Assembly (NCBI GenBank): GCA_964030475.1
Contig: CAXIPT010000001.1
Location: 5,321,652-5,385,651 of the forward strand
From: Tethya wilhelma
Taxonomy: Eukaryota; Porifera; Demospongiae; Tethyida; Tethyidae
Direction of reading: 5' to 3'
Length of the DNA: 64,000 nt
This document shows, piece by piece, positions 21,657 to 33,800 of the stretch. Each line of letters opens with the position of its first letter. Position 1 is the stretch's first letter. The notes beneath the pieces were generated by a model. That model did no database searches. It was given only the letters and a program-made list of their open reading frames with translations, and had not been told where the DNA came from. The position numbers and the translations under genes are program-made.

Positions 21657-24341
21657 CTAGTTACGACGAGTTTCACAGCTCCTACCAATGAAACCTGTTG
21701 GACACACACATCGTACAAACTCCCTGAACCTCCTCCTAATGACAACACAAGTACCACCATTCTCACAACTTGGATTACACAAGCTTGGAGGTGGTGCTGT
21801 GCTAGGCTGTACAAAATAAGCAAATAATATGATGGTAAACAAATAGACATGATACATATTCTGACTTATATAATCTGACTTACTGGGGTTATTATTGTAA
21901 GGCTCTTTGAATCGGACAATGTCATGCACCCATTTGATGCTGTAGCAATCACAGTATATGATGAACCAGGTCTAATGCTGTAGCTGGCAACAAGGAGAGT
22001 TATTGTTACTTCAATACTTTCTCCATTTGCAATGACAGCTTGATGTGGTGTAACGGTGGCAGTAAAACCCTGTAACTCCTGTAGGGCAAACTGAAATGTT
22101 GTTGAACCAAAGGGGTTACTGCTTGATAGAGTGAATGAGAGTGTTATACGATCATCAATTTCAGCTGTTAGATAACTATTGTCAGAAGCAACAAAGCTAT
22201 AGTATTTTTCTCCTGACTGAAAACTGACTTTCCTTCTAGTAAAATAAACAAAGTTATTATTGTTTGTATCTTCACCATCAATAAGGTACGTGTAGTTACC
22301 CACAGGTGGTGTCAGGATTTCACCTATCCAGGAACTGTTACACTGAGTCAAGATTGATTCTGAACTACTTTCACCAGTTTTATTTAGTATTTGAACCCGT
22401 GATGAAGAGACGGATGGACTTTGAGATGAGAATATAGCAAGTTTGGTCATGGTACCTATAAAAGGAAGTAAGATTTTTTTTCATTGTTATTATATATAAT
22501 GCTACAATTAGATGATAATAATAATTATTAAATGCCAAATATGCAAATTTGTCCAGGATTTGTCAAACCACTTACATCCTGGTGGAGGTGTACACGTTAA
22601 AATGGAAGCTTCGTCTTGAGAGGCAAAGTAAAGTGGAGTCATATCCATGGACACTTCAATCTCAGGAGATATCTCAAGATGGCTTCCATCTGAACATATG
22701 GTCCACAGACCAGCCATGGGATTCTTTTCAAGGAAATGAGGCTCTGTAATGTTGATTACAGTTTTATCTGGTCTGTAGATTGTGACAACCTCAGAGTCAG
22801 TCTGTACAGTTAGTTTCAAAATGCTGCTTAGTTTGGAAACCTGAAAGCTATGGCAGTTACTGTTTTCATTTGTAGTACGTTTGCGCCGTCCATTACCATT
22901 CTTCAGGAATTGACAAGGTGTATTCTTGTATGCCTGCACAAAACTGGAAAAATTGAAGCCTGAATTCACTACAGTGCCACCAGTTTCACTTGCAATGCGT
23001 TTGTACTCCTCCACAGATCCAGGATAGTCTTCAAAGCAATTAAATGTGTCCTCTGCTAGAAAAAAGTGAATACAAACTTCAAGCGCTTCAGCATAAGAAA
23101 TTATATCTTCAGAAACAACGCTTCCTTTTGGTGGTGCATCTGTAAGAACAATAATTTGAGAACCATACTCTGATATAGCAATTTCATCTACAAGGGAATT
23201 AATGGCTTTCATGATGCCATGATAAGAGTACTCCGGACAATCACCACCACTGTTAGACTCAAAGGCAGTTTCTAGTGCATTTACGAAGTCTTTGAGGTCC
23301 TGTAAATAGTTATCAACTGCTATAGTCACAGGACCCACACCTGCATGAAAAATTTAATCCACAATTCATATATAATTCTTACTGGCCATGGAGTACCCAC
23401 GTAATACTAATAATAGTCAATCTTACTTTTTTCAGGGTCAGAATTTCTGTCATTAAAAGGAACAAACATAAAACACCCGAGTTCCTCTTCATTTCCAATA
23501 AAACTTTTAATGATTTGCACAGTGTAATCTATTTCATCTTTCATACTCCCAGTTGTGTCTACTACAAATGCTAGGCACTCAGCATATTCAAAACCAATAA
23601 ATATTGGTTCCAGTTGGTTATTTTTATCAAGACAGTCAAAAAATTCACAAGGACATCTAACATTATTTATTCCTCCTTCTGGGCACTTGCAGTCGGAATG
23701 ATTCATTTCACATCCTGGATCAACATTGCTTTGTCTTTTCTTGAGTCTTTCGAATTCGTGGCTATTTCTCACCTGATCATCCAGATAAATCATTTTTCCG
23801 TAGAATGAATGAACTTCTACAGTTTTCCTTTGCTGGTATGCTCTATCAAAAAGTTTTGCTATTTGAGTAAAGTTCTCAAAATGAGACCTCGTTGAAACAA
23901 GGCAAGATTCAGTGTATGAATTCGTTATTTCATTCAAAGCTTCAACAAATTTGGAAAATCCAGATTCAGTTATTGTACGGTTAGCTCTCTTTGCAAGTTT
24001 TTCATAAACTGTGAATAAGGGCACATTTTGAATCTCAGCAAAGTTGGCATCTGGAAAGAGGGTTGGTGCAATGAAATCTAGTATGAATTTCTGGTTTTCC
24101 CTCTGTGCTTTTATAAGTTCCAAGTCCCTAGCACTGCAGACACTATTATCTAAAGATAGTTGTTCAGCTGTAAGAGATAGCAAGCATAATAATTATTATA
24201 GCTATAATAAATTGTGACCAGGTGATTATTATTGATATGAAATTCGTAGTGATAGCTACACTGCAGCCCACCTGCGCATGCTGTCAATGGACTGAGAAAC
24301 ACATAGGCAACAAAGACATAAAATCCACTAAACTTGGTCAT
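21657..24341 (-). CDS. Secreted VWA-EGF protein, paralogue B (complete)
   Basis: Five phase-consistent exons: 24341-24272 (signal peptide), 24167-23427, 23340-22576, 22455-21884, 21806-21657, giving 765 residues. A signal peptide MTKFSGFYVFVAYVFLSPLT is followed by an N-terminal helical region of about 170 residues of unknown fold. A cysteine-rich stretch with CKCPEGG leads into a VWA domain: LAFVVDTTGSMKDEI keeps the MIDAS DxTGS metal site, and QIIVLTDAPPKG supplies the later VWA Asp. Then come beta-rich modules and one EGF-like module CNPSCENGGTC...CVCPTGFIGRSCE at the C-terminus. This resembles VWA7/hemicentin-like extracellular proteins, and an adhesion or matrix role is inferred. ATG at 24341 was chosen because it starts the signal peptide. 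Confidence 0.85.
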
Positions 24342-24566
24342 GTTCAATACTTTGTTCAGCACAGCACGGTCAATCTCGCTCCAGATCTCGTCGGCTTGAA
24401 TGATCTTCGACGCTGTACACTGCATGCACTGGCCGGCGGCTGGCTGCACACATACATACGTATACGTACTACGTACTTACGTATACGCCGCGCGCGCCAC
24501 GCGCACGCTACTCACGTGATCGTGAGAGTGTCGCCGGCGATCGGATCGCGATATCGATCATGCTAA

Positions 24567-25942
24567 TAAGTACGGAAGCCGAGAGGGGCAATCCCGCCAC
24601 GCGGCTTCGCTTTATTTCCGCCATGGCGATCGCTTCTCCGCCAAGGCGCCGCCAAAGCGATCGCTCTTCCGCCAAGGCGCCGCCAAAGCGACCGCGCCTC
24701 CGCGAAGGCGATCGCTACCGCGGAAAGGGCGCGATCGCCAACGCGGAAACAAATAATCGTCAGCGCGGTCGCCAAAAAAAATTTTTTTTTGCGAGCTATT
24801 TAATAACACGCCTGGCTGGAACGTATACGCGTACGTAACATAAATCTAATTCACCCTTTACCAGGTAAGTTCAATCAGTGGATTCAACGACTGTGTCTCA
24901 GTTTTAGCATCCTAGAAAGAGTGTATACCTTTCAACACCTGAGGAAAAAGATTGAATAGTTGGTTTGTTAATATTAAAATTTAGTGCTGTGAATGGTCAC
25001 AACTACTGAGACGATATCTAATAATTTTTATCACTGATACTTCTTTCATGGCAATGCTGACTGTTTACTTGCAGCTCCTAAACTAACCTACTAAAGTTAT
25101 CAGAAGTCTTTACGATCCTTAACCTAACTCCATAATATGCGGAAGCTTAATAAAGTTAAGCTCTGTTTTAATACAGCCAGTAAGCTTAACCATGCATTGT
25201 TATATTAACCATTACCTGTATTATTAATTATTTATTAACCATTACCTGTATAGACATTGTTGTGTTTGCTTGTCTAAATTTTCCTTTCATGTTAAAAGCT
25301 ACTCATCCTGTGATCAGCTAACTTTGTCTCTACTTATAACTCGCACTTTGATGAAGGCATTAAGTGAGAGTTAATTATTTTTTTTATAATGCTATTATAC
25401 AATAATAATTACTGTACAAACACTTATCTTACTCTTAATACTTAGTGCTGTCACTGCGGTTTCTCTTGCAGTGATATTATTATTATATTATTGTCGTCAA
25501 CAACATGCAAACAAAAGTCACACAATTTACATAAAGTGAAGCAAATTAAGAGAAAGAAAAGAAGAGTTAATCACAACATAAAGAAATGACATAGGTTTCA
25601 TCAACATGAGATTGGAGAGTCCAAAACGACACAGCAGCTTTCAAAAACATCTAGTAAGCTTACTGCCATTTGGTAAACGGTCTTCTAAGATTAATATCAT
25701 GTATCGTCACTCTTCACGCGCGTTATTAAATAGCTCGCAAAAAGATTTTTATTTTAGCGACCGCGCTGGCGGGTTTTGGTTTCCGCGTTGGCGATCGCGC
25801 ACTTTCCGCGGTGGCGATCGCCTTCGCGGTCGCTTTGGCGGAAAGGCGTTCGCCATGGCGGCGCCTTGGCGGAAAGGCGATCGCCATGGCGGAAACAGGG
25901 CGGCCGCGTGGCGAGATTGCCCCTCTCGGCTTCCGTAAATAA
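24567..25942. repeat. Second fold-back element, GCGATCGC-rich arms
   Basis: Arms 24569-24815 and 25713-25939 are inverted copies. The outer ends are cggaagccgagaggggcaat and its complement, and the inner ends gcgagctatttaataac and its complement. The arms are imperfect arrays of units such as cgccatggcgatcgc and ccgccaaggcg. The 0.9-kb interior is AT-rich with no credible ORF, so there is no transposase. The arm sequence differs completely from the 17-kb element but the architecture is the same. The left arm begins about 230 bp upstream of the paralogue-B start codon. Confidence 0.8.
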
Positions 25943-26157
25943 GTGTAATGCGTACAGTAGTATAGTATGCGCGCGATATGCACTGAGCTGCACGCGCGCC
26001 ACACACTTTGACAATCAACTTTGCTGAGCTGAAGCTTAATAGCTTCTCTTAAGACAATAATGTGAGTAAGTCAATGAATTCCTGTAATTAGCTATAGACA
26101 CAGAAAAATAATTGTTATCTTGTTTAGTAATAGCTATACTAACTGGTAGTGTTCAGG

Positions 26158-26502
26158 CACAATAAATCTGGGTCACATGTTAATGTTTTCACATACTGTG
26201 TAGATGTCTCACACAATGGAAACAGTTTATCAGCAATTTTGCAATCACTACACCATCAGTCAGCCGGCTGATTCACATGATCTACTATTCAATGTACATG
26301 TGCATGCCGCCTATGAATTAAATTTTGATTGTTCGTCTGGTATACGTATTTAGCATTCAGCACAATAAATGTTTCGATAAAGTGAGTCACATGTTGATGT
26401 TTTCGCATACTGTGTAGATATCTCACACAATGGAACCAATTTATCAGCAATTTTGCAATCACTACACCATCAGTCAGCTGGCTGAATCATATGATCTGCC
26501 CG
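26158..26502. repeat. Direct repeat pair upstream of the astacin-like gene
   Basis: About 130 bp starting cacaataaat at 26158 recurs near 26372 (offset about 213-214) with roughly a dozen mismatches. Shared blocks include tcacacaatgga and tttgcaatcactacaccatc. The second copy ends about 100 bp before the ATG, so it could be a duplicated promoter module; that role is inferred. Confidence 0.75.
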
Positions 26503-26605
26503 CTGAGTAACAGGCTTGTGTCCATGAAATTTTGACGGATCCAAATCATACCACAGTTGGGTTAGCAAACCAGGATTGTGAATAGGCAACTCTAACAAGT
26601 CAATA

Positions 26606-29428
26606 ATGGTTCCTTTTTCATTGGCTGCTCTAAGCTTATTGATATTACTGCAGCAGGGAAGTGCTGAAGTACCAGCTGCAGCAGCTTCTCGTGTCATTCG
26701 AGGAGCCATATCTGATCAGATCAAAAAATGGGAAGATGGCATGATTTACTACACATTTGACAGAAGTGTCAGTACTCGGCTTAGAAATGTACTCCGAGAT
26801 GCTATGGATGAATGGGAAGACAATACTTGTGTTATTTTTAAAGCTCAAAAAGATGAGACTCCCAACTTTATCGAGTTCTATAGTCGTCCAAATGAAGAGT
26901 ACTGCACATGTGACTCAATTGGTGATAGGGGAGGCAAGCAGCTCATAAAACTGGGCTATTCTTGTCAGAAGAAAGGTGAAGTATTGCATCTTTTGGGCCA
27001 CATTTTAGGATTTTCCCATGAGCAAGCACGACCAGATCGTGATTCATTTGTGCAAATCAACTTCAATAATGTGGAGGAAGGCCAGGAAGGGAATTTTGAT
27101 AAGTTATCATACAATTCTTCACTGGGTATTGTAGATGAAAATATTGGGTATGATTACAATTCTATAATGCATCTGAAACCAACAGCTTTTTCAAAAAATG
27201 GATCAATCACCACTGAAGTGATGAACGAAATTGAATATGATCACCAGGGTAGACCAAAGCTTGGACAACGTCTTGAGACAAGTGAAAAAGATGTACAGCA
27301 CACAAACAGTTTATATGGTTGCCCAACTGATACTGAAAATGTGAGAGGGATTTTACAAATTAACCTTCTGAATGGGGAATCACTACCTGAGTCAACCAAT
27401 CCTACTGTACAGTTGACAGTAATGAAATCAAATGGTGACAATAAAATCATTTCAGCACAGTACGAGAGTAGTACTGTTATTCGAAATCCCACTTGGAATG
27501 TGCACTTCAGAATTCCAATAGATCGCTCCACATCATTTCCATGGCAGAACATTCGAATCAAAATTTTTGAAAGTAAGAATGATGTACTGGTACCAATCTC
27601 AGCATCTGAAACAATTCGTATTGCTCCAGATGAGCACACATTGCTGAAGCATTGCATTGATCCAGAGTGCAGTGGTTATTTAATGTTTGACTACGAGTTC
27701 CTATCTGATGGTGATGACTGTACTCCTAATCCTTGTGTGCATGGCACATGTACTGATGGCCTTCTAGACTACACTTGCAGCTGTCCACTTGGTTTTGAGG
27801 GAAAGACCTGTTCAGATGGTGGCCCATGTGATCCTATGCCTTGTAGTTTGATTGGGACTAAGCAGTGTGTCAACAATGGATCTCTTGACTACACATGTCA
27901 ATGCAAAGTGGGGTACAGGGGAAAAGAGTGTAGTACTGATGTATGTTCAACCAATCCTTGCGAAAATAGTGGAACATGCATTCATCATGATAACTTTAAT
28001 GGATACCAATGCAACTGTAGAATAGGATACCAAGGAGAGTTCTGTGAAACCCATGTATGCTCAGACCGACCATGTCGAAATGGAGGAGCATGTTCACATC
28101 ACAACATTCATGGCTATCAGTGTACCTGTAGGCCAGGATACTATGGAGAGAACTGCCAAACTCATGTGTGCAGTTCAATGCAGCCATGTCAAAATGGAGC
28201 AATATGCTCACCCCATAATACTCGAGCCTATCAATGTAGCTGCAGACCTGGGTACCAAGGAGAAAACTGTACTATAGATGTTTGTTCACAAACCCCATGC
28301 CAAAATGGGGGCACCTGTTTGCACTATGACAGCTCAAGAGGATATCGATGTGATTGTCCAATTGGATACCGAGGTGACAACTGTTCCTCCCATGTGTGTA
28401 CCACACAACCATGTCAAAATGGTGGGACATGCTCTCATCATGACACTCGCTCCTACCAATGTAGCTGCAGACCAGGCTATCGAGGAGTGGACTGCAATAT
28501 TGACATTTGTTCGTCTAACCCATGTCGAAATAGAGGAACATGTATACACTCTTCAAACTCTTATGGATATATATGTAACTGTAGAGCAGGTTTTCAGGGA
28601 CGAACTTGTAGTATAGATGTATGCTCTAGTCGGCCATGTCGAAATAGAGGAACATGTGTGCGCTATAGTAACTCTAGAGGATACCAATGTAATTGTGCAG
28701 CTGGATATCAAGGTGACAATTGTGACATTGATGTCTGTTCACGAAACCCATGTCGAAATGGCGGAACCTGCAGCCATTATGCAAATTCACGTGGTTATAT
28801 ATGTAACTGTAGACAAGGCTATGAAGGAACAACCTGCAGAACTGATGTATGTTCAAATGGACCATGTCAAAATGGTGGAAGATGTGTTCATTATAGCAAT
28901 TCTCGAGGATACGTGTGTGAGTGTGGAAGACAATACTCCGGAACTTATTGCCAGACTGATCGTTGTCCTTGTCAGAATCGTGGAACCTGTTCCAGTTATA
29001 CAAGTTCAACCTCCTACACATGTTCTTGTCGTAGTGGATACGGAGGTCAACAGTGTCAATATAGACGTGCAGACCTTCGTATATATGCTAGCCATGGATA
29101 CAATCTTCCAGATACAGATGGTTGGTTTGCTGGTGATAGTGACCCCTACTTTGTAGCTGTTGCATATGATCAAGATGGAAACTCAAGAAGGAGATCAACA
29201 AGCCATGACCAAGGAGATGAAAGTCCAGAATGGTACACATGGCTTAATTTTGGCGTCGATGAATGGAAGGAAATCTCTGTCAGACTTTATGATAGTGATG
29301 TTGGAAGTGATGACTCTCTTTCAAGTTGGCATTCTTTCACAGTAAGACTAGGATGCCATAACAACCTCCGTGTTTGTGGCCACAATGGATGTGGTGGTTA
29401 TGTGTTATTTGACTATTGTTTTAATTAA
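26606..29428 (+). CDS. Intronless astacin-like pseudoprotease with C2, 12 EGF and C2 modules
   Basis: A single 940-residue exon. A hydrophobic signal peptide (MVPFSLAALSLLILLQQGSA) is followed by an astacin (M12A) domain to about residue 235. The zinc motif reads HLLGHILGFSHEQARPDRD where the family has HExxHxxGxxH. The three His remain but the catalytic Glu is Leu (codon 26990-26992). The Met-turn reads SIMHL, so the usual Tyr of SxMHY is also Leu (27173-27175). Next come a C2-like beta domain (about 243-365, ending SGYLMFDYEF), about twelve EGF-like modules of the type CxxxPCxNGGTC, and a second C2-like domain (LRIYASHGYNLPDTDG...GGYVLFDYCF). A secreted binding protein rather than an active protease is inferred. 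No intron interrupts 2.8 kb, which is unusual for EGF-repeat genes here. Confidence 0.88.
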   Translation: MVPFSLAALSLLILLQQGSAEVPAAAASRVIRGAISDQIKKWEDGMIYYTFDRSVSTRLRNVLRDAMDEWEDNTCVIFKAQKDETPNFIEFYSRPNEEYCTCDSIGDRGGKQLIKLGYSCQKKGEVLHLLGHILGFSHEQARPDRDSFVQINFNNVEEGQEGNFDKLSYNSSLGIVDENIGYDYNSIMHLKPTAFSKNGSITTEVMNEIEYDHQGRPKLGQRLETSEKDVQHTNSLYGCPTDTENVRGILQINLLNGESLPESTNPTVQLTVMKSNGDNKIISAQYESSTVIRNPTWNVHFRIPIDRSTSFPWQNIRIKIFESKNDVLVPISASETIRIAPDEHTLLKHCIDPECSGYLMFDYEFLSDGDDCTPNPCVHGTCTDGLLDYTCSCPLGFEGKTCSDGGPCDPMPCSLIGTKQCVNNGSLDYTCQCKVGYRGKECSTDVCSTNPCENSGTCIHHDNFNGYQCNCRIGYQGEFCETHVCSDRPCRNGGACSHHNIHGYQCTCRPGYYGENCQTHVCSSMQPCQNGAICSPHNTRAYQCSCRPGYQGENCTIDVCSQTPCQNGGTCLHYDSSRGYRCDCPIGYRGDNCSSHVCTTQPCQNGGTCSHHDTRSYQCSCRPGYRGVDCNIDICSSNPCRNRGTCIHSSNSYGYICNCRAGFQGRTCSIDVCSSRPCRNRGTCVRYSNSRGYQCNCAAGYQGDNCDIDVCSRNPCRNGGTCSHYANSRGYICNCRQGYEGTTCRTDVCSNGPCQNGGRCVHYSNSRGYVCECGRQYSGTYCQTDRCPCQNRGTCSSYTSSTSYTCSCRSGYGGQQCQYRRADLRIYASHGYNLPDTDGWFAGDSDPYFVAVAYDQDGNSRRRSTSHDQGDESPEWYTWLNFGVDEWKEISVRLYDSDVGSDDSLSSWHSFTVRLGCHNNLRVCGHNGCGGYVLFDYCFN

Positions 29429-29548
29429 GGTCATGCATTGGCATAAATTTACATGTCATGGTAATTTTTGTAGCTAATAAATTATTATGGTAACTGTATT
29501 ATCAATGCATGGGTTAATAATATTATAGGACAAAAGACATTGTTGTAT

Positions 29549-30559
29549 TCAGTCATCTCTCCAGGTAACCTCCACTTCATCAGTCCGATACCTCTGAGTG
29601 ACCCATGTGTCCTCAATATGAGTCACTTGGCCACTCCTAAACATTTCCCACCCGGCTTGCGCTATCATGGCTCCATTATCGATGCAGTACCTCTCGTCCA
29701 TTCCATACACAATCCCTCCTCTTTCTTCCACCATCTTTCTCATCATCTCCTGCAGCCGGAGGTTACACCCCACCCCTCCAACAATGAGCACCTCATTGGA
29801 CTCACAGTGGGCCATGGCTCTCTCTGTCGTCTCAACCAGCATGGCAAAAACTGTCTCCTGCAGAGAATAGCAGAGATCGGCAGCTGTGCACTCTCCCTTG
29901 TCATACTTCTCCTTCCCTATCGTCTCGATGTAGGAGAGAATCCCTGAGAAAGACACATCCATTCCTTTCACAACATACGGTAGTTCTATGTACTTCTCCC
30001 CCTTCTTGGCAAGCTGCTCAATGTTGTAGCCTGGAGAGGGATCATTTGAAAGTTTCAGCACTCTAGCAAACCGATCAAGACAGTTACCAACCGCAATGTC
30101 AATTGTTTCACCAAAGATACGATATCTTCTCTGAGAGTAAGCAATCACTTGTGTATTTCCACCGCTGACATAAAGAACAGTTGGGTTCTTTGCCCCTGTT
30201 ACTAGTCTCCCCATCTCAATGTGACCAATGCAGTGATTCACACCAACCAATGGCTTCTTCCACAACTGAGCTACAGTTCTAGCCACCACTGCCACTGATA
30301 CCAGTGGAGCACCCATGCCTGGACCTTTAGTGAAACATACACAGTCTATATCCTCTGGTTTGACATCGGCTTCTTCCAGAGCCCGTCTGAGAACTTCTAG
30401 AACGTGTTTCTGGTGGTGTTTTGCAGTGTCACGAGGCAGAAAGCCTTCTCCAGGAGGAGCAACATATGTGTGTCGTACGTTAGACAGTACAACACCATCT
30501 TTGACTATCCCTATACCTAGCTTGTTTGCACTGCCTTCAAATCCAATAGCAATCACCAT
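29549..30559 (-). CDS. OSGEP: tRNA N6-threonylcarbamoyladenosine synthase (KEOPS Kae1)
   Basis: Intronless, 336 residues (human 335). The ASKHA fold is evident: it begins [19 protein letters not shown], with [21 protein letters not shown] in the family order. Metal-binding histidines appear in [12 protein letters not shown], and nucleotide-binding loops in [27 protein letters not shown] and [16 protein letters not shown]. It ends [13 protein letters not shown]...[12 protein letters not shown]. It transfers the threonylcarbamoyl group to A37 of ANN-decoding tRNAs as part of KEOPS. Its stop lies 120 bp from the convergent astacin-like gene. Confidence 0.97.
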   Translation of the reverse strand: MVIAIGFEGSANKLGIGIVKDGVVLSNVRHTYVAPPGEGFLPRDTAKHHQKHVLEVLRRALEEADVKPEDIDCVCFTKGPGMGAPLVSVAVVARTVAQLWKKPLVGVNHCIGHIEMGRLVTGAKNPTVLYVSGGNTQVIAYSQRRYRIFGETIDIAVGNCLDRFARVLKLSNDPSPGYNIEQLAKKGEKYIELPYVVKGMDVSFSGILSYIETIGKEKYDKGECTAADLCYSLQETVFAMLVETTERAMAHCESNEVLIVGGVGCNLRLQEMMRKMVEERGGIVYGMDERYCIDNGAMIAQAGWEMFRSGQVTHIEDTWVTQRYRTDEVEVTWRDD

Positions 30560-30868
30560 TTTGGAGCAAGTTGATCTACTGGTTGAGAGGGTGTGCTTTA
30601 TTTAGAACAAATTTTATTATTATTGCACAACAAAATCAATTATTTGCATAATTGCTGGCTGCATCATCTGGATAATACATAAACACTGAAAAGGCAAAGA
30701 TAAAACTCACAATATACAAAACATTAGAAGGATATGACTTTGTAAACTGTATTTTTGATAAAGAATTGCTGATGTGTCACTGTAGATGATACTTTGCATG
30801 GATACATGTATAGTGATGAGAGGGTTCACCATTGGTCAGTACACTGGTCAAGTGAGTGGTCTGTGTAT
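30560..30868. other. Short intergenic gap between OSGEP and TOPBP1
   Basis: About 310 bp hold the OSGEP promoter and the TOPBP1 3' flank, both genes on the minus strand. I see no other feature. Confidence 0.6.
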
Positions 30869-33800
30869 CTACTTCTTTAGAAGAGGTTTGACCTCATTGA
30901 TATACAGGGGTTCCATTTCAATCCCAACCCCTTTGGAAAGATACTCTGCAATGTAGTCAGGCTTGAGACAATGAACTCCATGTTTCACCAGCTTCTCCAA
31001 AGTCAGCTGCACATCATAGATGACAACACTTAACTGAATGCGAGTGACTTAACGCTTTAATTTCTCCTACCGATCCATCCTTAGGGAAGCAGCTGATACT
31101 GATGAAAGCATGAGTTACATCCTTCAGTCCAGCTAGAGTTATATTGCTGTACACCTTTGCTCCTCCTGCTTCGAGCAATCGCTTCAAACCAGGCAACTTA
31201 TTCCTCTCAGCAAATACCAGCACCTTCAGCAACAGACACAGAATAATGATAATAAATAAACCCTACAGCATATATTTATTGAATAAAATTGTCAGTAGTT
31301 ACCTTCCACCCTTCAAATGCTCCACTCTTCTTATCATGGAGTGCCTGTCTCCATTTCTTTGGAGCTGCTTCAAGACCTTGAGGTTCCTTGCCAGCTGTCT
31401 TCACTCCCCACTCATGAGAGTCCTCCTTCACAAATCTGTGTAACAATTAATGCACAATGTCGTCTACATCATTGATCAAAGATATCATAATAATTATGTG
31501 CATACATACTTGCGAGCAACTCTGCACTCTTCTAGGTAAGATTTGTGTAGGATCCACTTCCCAGCTGCACAAGCACCAAGAAACTTCTCTGTTCTGCTTG
31601 CTCTACCTGTTCAAAAGATGAACACCAACATTCTTTAATAGGAAGGCACTTTAAAATATCCAGTGACACTGACCAACTACTAGATGAGTGCACTTGGTCG
31701 TGAAATAATCAAGGTCTATGTACTCTCCACCTAGCTCCTGGATCAGTGCACCATAGTCAACCTTCTCCTGCAACAATATCACAGAGAAGTGAGCCACCAT
31801 TGCATGTTCAAACAGAGCCCATACATACCCGTTGATCAAGAGAGGAAAGTAAGAATCTTGGCACAGGTGGTTTCTTTGACTGAAATAGTGACAAGAATCA
31901 AGTCAACATTATAAATTATTTCTATCAAAAAAACGACAAACAACTCACTCTGGTCTGAATTGATTCTTCTTCGTAGAGCCGTTTCACTAAAGATGACATA
32001 ATAACAGTGGTATAACAAAGGAACACAAATGTTGCTGATGATACCTTCATTCTGAGCCGAGTGGGTTACAATGGGTACATTAAGAGGAGGTGCCACAGGG
32101 GTACTAGGGGGTAAATCCCTGTCATTAACAACAGGCTGTCTCGGTTCCAGAATTAGTACTGCTTGTACTGTTGATCCACTGGTAGCACCCTTTGTGCTCT
32201 GAGCTAATCCACGTGTCTCCTTCAGCCTATCCTCGGTGCTAGATTCAGTCTCCTTGAGTTCTGGGAGGATCAGTTTAATGCTAGTTACAACTCCAGGGTG
32301 TGCAACCTCTGCTGCACTCAACCCCTTTGCTTTCAATTTCTCTTCCCTATGTGTAGTGTTTGTAACAAAAAGAACAAAATCACTGAGCCAACATGTTCTA
32401 TAATCAATAACAAGTAGAAACATTTAATAGTCTCAACAAACATTTCTATCCTGGCCAGTAGTTTGGCTTTCTCTCTTCTCCCTTCAGGGTCATCATAAGT
32501 CACTTGGAGAAGCTGAGAGTCTGACACCTGGCTATCCAACAACTGCTCCTCCTTACGGCGTTGTCTCCGTAGTCTCTGACTCCGCCCCTTTCCTGAAGGG
32601 ACTGGTGACCGATGCAATGGGGGAGGAGGTTGGGCCAAGTCTTCCAATTCCTTCCTCATCAGTCGTTTGCTTCTTCGTCTCTTTGACTGATCTTTAGGAG
32701 CTTCCTTTATTTCTCCGAGATGTTGTTGCAGCTGTCGAGCAGCTTCTGATGGATGGTCATCTCCATTCTTGTTCTCTGGTTCTCCATTCTCGCCATCCTC
32801 ACTGACCTCCGGCACCTTCTCCAATGGCACCTGGTGTCGTTGCTGTGATGATGGTGGACAATCTGATGACTCGGAACTAGAATTCACTCGAGACTGGGAC
32901 AGTGGTAGTGCCTGCTTCTGCACTGACAGTCCACTCTATAGGAAATGGTAATAGATTAGTGGGAAAAACAATAATGTGGGACTGCACTTGAAGACTAGTG
33001 GCTAAGTTACCAGTGCCATTTTGGGGTTGTATGTGTGAGGATAGTCTGACTCCTGGACACGAGAGTTTGCTTGAGAACACTGCATGAAAGATGGTAGAAT
33101 GTTGATATAGATCAGTGTCTAAAGTGTTAGCAGTAGTTATCACTAACTGCAGTGATCCAGTGAGGTGACACAGTGTAACACCCTCCTTCTCTTGCCAACT
33201 TCATCTCACGATCTCGAACAGCTTCTGTGGCTTTTCCCTGTATGTAATGACACCCAGAGAGATACCAGTGAATGGAGTGCTCATTCACTTCAAACAAAAC
33301 ACAATGTCATGCGAGCTATATACCTGGAAGACAAAGTGAGTACAGCTCTGATCAATCTTTGGTCTGTAGTCTGCTCCAAGTGCAGTGACCATTTTACGAA
33401 GTTGAGCTGTAAGCAAAACCAACATTTTCTAAATATTTTGACAAAGCTACTATATTCAAGTACCTTCTTCAGATGCCAACTTCTTACTGATACAAATAGT
33501 AACACCACTGAGAGGCAAAGGAGCATCTGTCTCCATGGCCTTCTCTGCCTCTTGTCCAAGTTCTGACCTTCCATTAGGTGTAGAGAGGGGTGACTGAGTG
33601 TCCTTCACAAGGTATTCTTCAACAGGAATGATAGTTTGGGTTTTGGCACATGCAAACAGCCATCTACAATAAATATTGGAGAATTGAATTGCACACACTC
33701 TCAAGACAGATACCACTCACTGGTCAGTCACAGCTGGAATGTCCCACTTCTTAGCAAAGTTGTACTTGTCTCCTGAAGGCTGCTTCAGAATGAGGTGAGT

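Noticed and set aside
24600..24780. Many GCGATCGC sites, as in the cyanobacterial HIP1 repeat, suggesting contamination
   Set aside because: They are part of the repeat unit of an inverted-repeat element joined on both sides to animal genes; no cyanobacterial coding sequence is present.
28278..29156. Second-frame ORFs of 112 and 179 codons in the EGF region
   Set aside because: Out-of-frame reading of repeated EGF codons; the main frame is intact over 940 codons.
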